Below, piece after piece: positions 6,644 to 10,519 of a stretch of DNA of 10,519 bases. Each line of letters opens with the position of its first letter. Position 1 is the first letter of the stretch. Under the pieces are notes generated by a model, which did not search any database, was not told where the DNA came from, and saw only the letters and a list, made by a program, of their open reading frames with translations. A program made the translations under genes and the position numbers. Source of the DNA: Actinomycetes bacterium. Its GTDB lineage: Bacteria; Actinomycetota; Coriobacteriia; WRKU01. The DNA lies in NCBI GenBank assembly GCA_009781565.1, contig WQXV01000023.1:1-10519 (forward strand), in the 5' to 3' direction.

Positions 6644-7945
6644 TCATGTCGCGTGCTGTCCTTCCCAACCCCGATCGCTGGGCTGGTAGAATTTCGTGCC
6701 TTCCAAAGCATCGGGCAGGTATTGTTGAGCGACCTTCGCACCTGGATAACTATGAGGATACTTGTATTTGCCATATCCCTCGCTACCGGGACGATGTCGA
6801 TCGCGCAGATGACTGGGCACACCATGATCGCTCCCATCGCGCACCGTCGCCAGAGCCGCATCGATCGCCATGATCGCTGCATTGGACTTGGGCGCGATCG
6901 AGAGATAGGTGGCTGCCTGGCACATGATGATACGGCACTCAGGCATACCGATGATCTCCGCACTTCGAAAGGCTGCTTCGGCGATCAATAGCGCACGGGG
7001 ATCGGCATTACCGATATCTTCCGAGGCAAATATCATCATGCGGCGAGCGATGAACTTGGGGTCCTCCCCACCATGCAGCATCCTTGCCATCCAGTAGACC
7101 GCTGCATCGGGATCGCTGCCTCGCAATGATTTTATGAATGCACTGATGATATCGTAATGATAATCGCCACCCTTGTCATAGGGCACCTGTTTGGAGGGCA
7201 TGGCATCGGCGACCATCTCCAGCGTGATGATCTTTTTGTCATCTTGGGACACCTCTTCTTGCATACCAGAGAGCTGTGAGGCAAGCTCAAGGGTGGTCAG
7301 CGCCACACGTGCATCGCCACCCGCCATATGGGCTATCGCATCGACGACTTCATCAGATACCGCATACTGATCTGCCAGTCCTCGCTCATCGACCAGTGCC
7401 CGCTCGATGACGACTCTGACCTCGTCATCTGAAAGCAGGGTAAGCTCGATGATACGTGAACGGGAGTTTAGGGCACTGATGACCTCGAAGTAGGGATTCT
7501 CGGTCGTCGCGCCGATGAGCACGACGATGCGATCCTCGACCGCATGCAAGAGCGCATCTTGCTGGCTTTTACTGAACCGGTGGATCTCATCGATGAAGAG
7601 GATCGTGCGCTGTCCTTCGATTGCCAGTCGATTCTGGGCAGCCTCGAGTGACTTGCGCAGGTCTGCGACGGTGCCACCGATCGCGGATACCTCGTCGAAG
7701 TAGGCTTGAGTCGAGGCAGCGATGATGCGTGCGAGTGTCGTCTTGCCGGTGCCGGCCGGACCGAAGAGGAGGATCGATGAGAGTGCATCTGCGGCGATCA
7801 CACGACGCAGCCAGGTACCCTCGCCCACAATGTCTTCTTGCCCGACGAATTCGGTGAGGGTTCGCGGTCTCATCCGCACCGCCAATGGTGCCACTTTGGC
7901 GCGCGCCTCGTTATTGGTGATATCGAAGAAACTTGATTGATTCAT
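6644..7945 (-). CDS. rarA: Replication-associated recombination protein A (RarA/MgsA), AAA+ ATPase
   Basis: RarA is a clamp-loader-like AAA+ ATPase that acts at stalled replication forks and interacts with single-stranded-DNA-binding protein; the eukaryotic relative is WRNIP1/Mgs1. The protein has 433 residues, typical for the family. MRPRTLTEFVGQEDIVGEG occupies about 25-43. Walker A GPAGTGKTT is at 62-70, Walker B ILFIDE at 115-120 followed by IHRFSKSQQDALL, sensor 1 GATTENP at 145-151, and an SRSR arginine-finger region at 161-164. The C-terminal family domain shows AFIKSLRGSDPDAAVYWMARML, EDIGNADPRAL, and YPHSYPGAKVAQQYLPD near the end. The ATG at 7945 is the first possible start, because an in-frame TAG lies four codons upstream. 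No Shine-Dalgarno sequence is visible before it. The gene lies 46 bp upstream of coaE, in the same direction. Confidence 0.96.
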   Translation of the reverse strand: MNQSSFFDITNNEARAKVAPLAVRMRPRTLTEFVGQEDIVGEGTWLRRVIAADALSSILLFGPAGTGKTTLARIIAASTQAYFDEVSAIGGTVADLRKSLEAAQNRLAIEGQRTILFIDEIHRFSKSQQDALLHAVEDRIVVLIGATTENPYFEVISALNSRSRIIELTLLSDDEVRVVIERALVDERGLADQYAVSDEVVDAIAHMAGGDARVALTTLELASQLSGMQEEVSQDDKKIITLEMVADAMPSKQVPYDKGGDYHYDIISAFIKSLRGSDPDAAVYWMARMLHGGEDPKFIARRMMIFASEDIGNADPRALLIAEAAFRSAEIIGMPECRIIMCQAATYLSIAPKSNAAIMAIDAALATVRDGSDHGVPSHLRDRHRPGSEGYGKYKYPHSYPGAKVAQQYLPDALEGTKFYQPSDRGWEGQHAT

Positions 7946-7963
7946 GGTATTAGTCTAACAAAA

Positions 7964-8145
7964 AGGATTGGCTGTCATGCCGGGGCCGAGAGGTGAACCT
8001 GGGTTTACCAGGTGGGTGCCCGCACGAGACCATTCTGGCTTCCACAACTGCGGAGGATACCCATAGTGTCTCGGATGATTAAGGCCCCGATCGAAAAGTG
8101 TTGGTTCAGCCGTACTATTTCGACCTCGGCATGACAACTAATCCT
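7964..8145. repeat. 182-bp foldback element with 26-bp terminal inverted repeats (MITE-like or structured RNA)
   Basis: Bases 7964-7989 and the reverse complement of 8120-8145 are 22/26 identical. Both begin AGGATT and share TGTCATGCCG. All four differences are transitions (G/A or C/T), so some positions can still form G-U pairs in RNA. Inside are smaller hairpins: ACCTGG/CCAGGT (7997-8002 with 8008-8013) and CGAGAC/GTCTCG (8025-8030 with 8068-8073). CGGGGCC at 7981-7987, part of the outer arm, can instead pair with GGCCCCG at 8083-8089. Read on the minus strand the element ends in TTTTT (7964-7960), 15 bp before the rarA start. No clear target-site duplication or transposase is present. It fits a small non-autonomous inverted-repeat element or a dispersed palindromic repeat; a role as terminator or leader for rarA is possible but not shown. 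Confidence 0.65.
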
Positions 8146-8198
8146 CGTCTATTCAAGTGTAGCGTTCTCTTCGAAGTGGCACAAGCAACAGTTTCGCA
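8146..8198. other. Short spacer between the small ORF and the foldback element
   Basis: This stretch separates the stop of the 55-codon gene from the inverted-repeat arm. I see no gene, terminator or clear promoter in it. Confidence 0.5.
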
Positions 8199-8366
8199 TC
8201 AGGCGGACTCCTCCGTGAGCTGTCTGTCGTCCTCTGTCGCACCCTCGACATAGGCATAGAGCTCATCAAGTTCATTGGTCAGCCACGTAAAACCCTTCTT
8301 ACCCTTCACGGTAAGCTGCATCGCTTGTATGAATGCCAGGGCTTCTGCTTTGCTCTGTATCGCCAT
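8199..8366 (-). CDS. Unrecognised 55-residue protein encoded directly after aspS
   Basis: ATG at 8366-8364, stop TGA at 8201-8199. I do not recognise the family. The protein starts MAIQSKAEALAFIQAM, has a basic middle (VKGKKGF), then an acidic helix-like part (LTNELDELYAYVEG) and an acidic tail (ATEDDRQLTEESA). It has no cysteine, signal peptide or membrane segment, so it is probably a soluble, mainly helical cytoplasmic protein. Only 3 bp separate its start from the aspS stop (TAG at 8372-8370). No clear Shine-Dalgarno site is visible, so translation is probably coupled to aspS termination. Codon choice looks like that of the neighbours and the composition is protein-like, which supports a real gene. 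It ends the hisS-aspS group before the foldback element. Function unknown. Confidence 0.65.
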   Translation of the reverse strand: MAIQSKAEALAFIQAMQLTVKGKKGFTWLTNELDELYAYVEGATEDDRQLTEESA

Positions 8367-8369
8367 GTT

Positions 8370-10139
8370 CTAATCGATGCGTAGATGCGCATCGTTGAGC
8401 TGAGCGATCGAGACCCTTGTCGGCGCGCCGAGCATGGGGTCGCTCCCGCTCGAGGTCTTGGGAAACGCGATGACCTCACGGATCGAATCGTGACCGGCAA
8501 GCAACATGACGAGCCGATCGAGACCCAGAGCGATACCGCCATGCGGTGGAGCTCCGAAGTCAAGCGCTTCGAGCAAAAACCCGAACTGTTCTTGTGCGGC
8601 AGCCTCGTCGTGTCCCAGCACCGAGAGGACCTCGCGCTGGACATCGGCATCATGGATACGCAGGGTACCTCCACCGATCTCGAACCCATTCATGACCAGA
8701 TCATGGCTGTAGCTTCCCACGCTGCCAGGATCGCTCACGATCATATCCAGGTGCTCGTCGAAGGGGCGGGTGAACGGATGATGGTTGGCCACCCAACGGG
8801 TATCTTCCTCGTCGCGGCGGAAGAGCGGGAAGTCGACGACCCACAAAGCGCTGTATCCCTCGCGCTCGATACCGAGCTCATCGGCCAAAGCCAGCCTAAT
8901 GATACCGAGGACCTCGTTGGCTCTGTCGCGCTTATCCGCGCCGAACACCAACAGATCTCCGGGCTCGACATCGAGGCGCGCCCGTAGAGCCTCGATCGTA
9001 TCGTCGTCGAGGAACTTCAGGATCGGGCTCTTCGCCTCCCCCTCGTCAGAAAACGTGATCCATGCCATGCCTTTAGCGCCACTATCGATAGCGAGCTGGT
9101 TGAGCGCGTCAAGTCGTCCTCGACTGAGTTTCGCGCCACCCTTGGCGTTGATGGCTTTGACCACACCACCGTTTTTGACCGCGTTTGCAAAGACACCGAA
9201 ACCGCTGCCAGCGACCAGATCGCTGATGTCGATCAGTTTCAGACCGAAGCGTATGTCTGGACGATCGATGCCGTAATGGTCCATCGCGTCATCATAGGTC
9301 ATACGTTGCAGGGGGATCTCGAGCTTATGTCCGGCTGCTGCCATGACCTGCTGCATCACCTCTTCGGTCATCGCCAAGATATCGTCTTGCTCGACAAAAC
9401 TCATCTCGATGTCGACCTGGGTGAACTCAGGCTGGCGATCAGCGCGAAGATCCTCATCACGAAAACAACGCGCGATCTGGAAGTAACGCTCGATACCACC
9501 GATCATCAACAACTGCTTGAAGAGCTGAGGTGACTGAGGGAGAGCATAGAATTTTGCGGGGTTCATACGCGAAGGTACGATGAAGTCACGCGCACCTTCA
9601 GGCGTCGATTTGCACAGGATAGGAGTCTCGACCTCGATAAATCCGAGCTTTTCGAGTGCTATGCGAAACGCTTGGGTCACCTGTGAGCGTAGCTCGAGAG
9701 TACGGGTCATCTCGGGACGACGGATATCGAGATAGCGCCACTGCATGCGGATCTTCTCGTCGGTCTCGGTCTCATCCTCGATCTCGAATGGTGGGGTGTT
9801 CGAGCGATTGAGCACTTCCAGCTTATGGACCACCACATCGACCTTGCCGGTGATCATATTCGGGTTCGCGGTACCCTCTGGGCGTTCACGCACGACTCCT
9901 CTGACCTTGACGACCCACTCGGGCCGGATCATCTCGGCCAGAGCGAAGGCATCGCCGCTTTGATCGGGATCGAAGGTACACTGCACGATGGCGGTGCGAT
10001 CCCTCAGATCGACAAAGATCAGTCCACCGTGATCACGGCGTTTCGCCACCCATCCGGCGAGTGTGACCTCTTGGCCGATCAGGTCGGCGGTCAGCTGCTC
10101 ATGGACATGCGAGCGGATCGAGTATTGAGGGGTCAGCAT
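8370..10139 (-). CDS. aspS: Aspartyl-tRNA synthetase, bacterial type, probably non-discriminating (Asp/Asn)
   Basis: This class IIb synthetase charges tRNA with aspartate. The protein has 589 residues, normal for the bacterial form. The N-terminal OB-fold anticodon domain covers about 1-110 (LAGWVAKRRDHGGLIFVDLR). Class II motif 2 is at about 225-241 (RCFRDEDLRADRQPEFTQ). The bacterial GAD insertion occupies roughly 300-420, and motif 3 GIALGLDRLVMLLAG is at about 535-549. His37 in RRDHGG and Gly89 in RPEGT are at the positions where non-discriminating AspRS, as characterised in Pseudomonas aeruginosa, carries His and Gly and E. coli AspRS carries Leu and Lys. This suggests the enzyme also makes Asp-tRNA-Asn for amidation by GatCAB; that step is an inference. 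AGGAGAG lies 7 nt before the ATG at 10139. It follows hisS by 63 bp, which include a 30-bp tandem duplication. Confidence 0.97.
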   Translation of the reverse strand: MLTPQYSIRSHVHEQLTADLIGQEVTLAGWVAKRRDHGGLIFVDLRDRTAIVQCTFDPDQSGDAFALAEMIRPEWVVKVRGVVRERPEGTANPNMITGKVDVVVHKLEVLNRSNTPPFEIEDETETDEKIRMQWRYLDIRRPEMTRTLELRSQVTQAFRIALEKLGFIEVETPILCKSTPEGARDFIVPSRMNPAKFYALPQSPQLFKQLLMIGGIERYFQIARCFRDEDLRADRQPEFTQVDIEMSFVEQDDILAMTEEVMQQVMAAAGHKLEIPLQRMTYDDAMDHYGIDRPDIRFGLKLIDISDLVAGSGFGVFANAVKNGGVVKAINAKGGAKLSRGRLDALNQLAIDSGAKGMAWITFSDEGEAKSPILKFLDDDTIEALRARLDVEPGDLLVFGADKRDRANEVLGIIRLALADELGIEREGYSALWVVDFPLFRRDEEDTRWVANHHPFTRPFDEHLDMIVSDPGSVGSYSHDLVMNGFEIGGGTLRIHDADVQREVLSVLGHDEAAAQEQFGFLLEALDFGAPPHGGIALGLDRLVMLLAGHDSIREVIAFPKTSSGSDPMLGAPTRVSIAQLNDAHLRID

Positions 10140-10146
10140 TTCACAT

Positions 10147-10153
10147 CTCTCCT
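10147..10153 (-). promoter_or_regulatory. Ribosome binding site of aspS
   Basis: Read on the minus strand, AGGAGAG is followed by 7 nt and the aspS ATG at 10139. It is a strong site and supports this start over any downstream Met. Confidence 0.85.
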
Positions 10154-10157
10154 GTAT

Positions 10158-10217
10158 CTTTCACGGACATATTCATTCGTATTCGAACTTTCACGGACAT
10201 ACTTATTCGTATTCGAA
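10158..10217. repeat. Two tandem 30-bp direct repeats spanning the hisS stop codon
   Basis: Bases 10158-10187 and 10188-10217 are identical at 28 of 30 positions, differing only at the 15th and 17th base. On the minus strand the first copy holds the last hisS codons and stop (TTC GAA TAC GAA TAA). The second holds the same codons with TGA in place of TAA. It looks like a replication-slippage or short unequal-exchange duplication of the hisS 3' end, and it leaves the aspS ribosome binding site outside. Confidence 0.92.
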
Positions 10218-10519
10218 CAACGTGAGAAGGGCCTCGTAGGTCATGAATTCCTCTTCCTTGCTGTTCATGTCCCGTATCACAAAACCGTTCCTGGCGTCCT
10301 CATCGGGACCAAGGATCGCGACCATGCTTGCTCCCGCCTTGTCAGCAGCTTTCATCTGTGCTTTGAGTGAGCGATGGGCCAGATCGCTTTGGACGTACCA
10401 TCCCTCATCCCGCAGACGGGCGGCAAGGTCGAAAGCTTTGACACGCAGCTCATCGGTTGCACTTGCGATGAAGAGATCGCATCCTTGATCGATATCAAGT
10501 GTGATGCCGGCTGCCTCAA
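10203..10519 (-). CDS. hisS: Histidyl-tRNA synthetase, C-terminal part (gene continues beyond the window)
   Basis: The last 104 codons and the stop TAA (10205-10203) are present; the gene runs off the right edge. HisS attaches histidine to tRNA-His. The visible part is the C-terminal anticodon-binding domain. It shows CDLFIAS, AARLRDEGW, then the diagnostic DLAHRSLKAQMKAADKAGAS, VAILGPDE, GFVIRDM and a C-terminal FEYE. The block R-S-L-K-A-Q-M-K-x-A-D-K-x-G-A is typical of HisRS. It is followed by aspS in the same direction, a common arrangement. The stop codon lies within the first of two tandem 30-bp repeats. Confidence 0.95.
   Translation of the reverse strand, partial: EAAGITLDIDQGCDLFIASATDELRVKAFDLAARLRDEGWYVQSDLAHRSLKAQMKAADKAGASMVAILGPDEDARNGFVIRDMNSKEEEFMTYEALLTLFEYE

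Noticed and set aside
6124..6963. Extended 279-codon version of the CoaE-like gene reaching into rarA
   Set aside because: The added N-terminal part is out-of-frame rarA sequence; the ATG at 6597 has a good ribosome binding site and begins exactly at the P-loop strand.
8005..8030. T-box-like string (AGGTGGGTGCCCGC) on the plus strand
   Set aside because: It only loosely resembles the T-box antiterminator sequence, and on that strand no gene follows; it would point into the antisense of the small ORF and aspS.
7955..8137. A 60-codon open frame on the minus strand inside the foldback element (TTG start)
   Set aside because: It has no ribosome binding site, runs from arm to arm of the inverted repeat, is rich in Pro, Gly, Trp and Arg in a way typical of translated repeats, and resembles no family I know.
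7965..8145. tRNA-like pieces (GGTTCACCTC and CCCCGGC on the minus strand)
   Set aside because: The acceptor partner is about 150 bases away, and no D-arm or anticodon arm with tRNA spacing can be formed.

Overview
The window looks like chromosome from a moderately high-GC Gram-positive bacterium, most plausibly an actinobacterium of the class Coriobacteriia. The grounds are a coaE-uvrB pair (an arrangement also known from mycobacteria), a sortase-anchored surface protein, a larE-type gene and codons rich in G+C at third positions. The lineage is an inference from gene content; no rRNA or other marker is present.

Left part, plus strand (1-2526). The window opens inside a LarE-like sulfur-insertion gene that stops soon after its active-site cysteine motif. 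A gap of about 200 bp follows, then a gene for a 484-residue secreted protein with a beta-helix-like body, an Ig-like domain and a VPPTG sorting signal. That gene ends at a strong intrinsic terminator. A consensus TATAAT lies just beyond it and probably starts a short gene for a 145-residue membrane protein with an HEXXH zinc-protease motif. The end of this gene overlaps the end of cls, which comes from the other strand.

Right part, minus strand (10519 down to 2512). This is a run of housekeeping genes in one direction: hisS (3' end only), aspS, an unrecognised 55-codon gene 3 bp after aspS, a 182-bp foldback element, rarA, a short coaE-like gene, uvrB and cls. Apart from the foldback element the gaps are 3-63 bp, so hisS-aspS-small ORF and rarA-coaE-uvrB-cls look like two transcription units or one interrupted unit. 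The set joins aminoacyl-tRNA synthesis, replication-fork maintenance (RarA), nucleotide excision repair (UvrB), coenzyme A synthesis and cardiolipin synthesis. Clustering of this kind is common and does not by itself imply a joint pathway.

I see no complete novel defence system, CRISPR array, rRNA, tRNA or intact insertion sequence. The items that most deserve a second look are the foldback element between the small ORF and rarA, the small ORF after aspS, a tandem 30-bp duplication that carries the hisS stop codon, the short CoaE-like protein, the truncated LarE-like protein and the HEXXH membrane protein.
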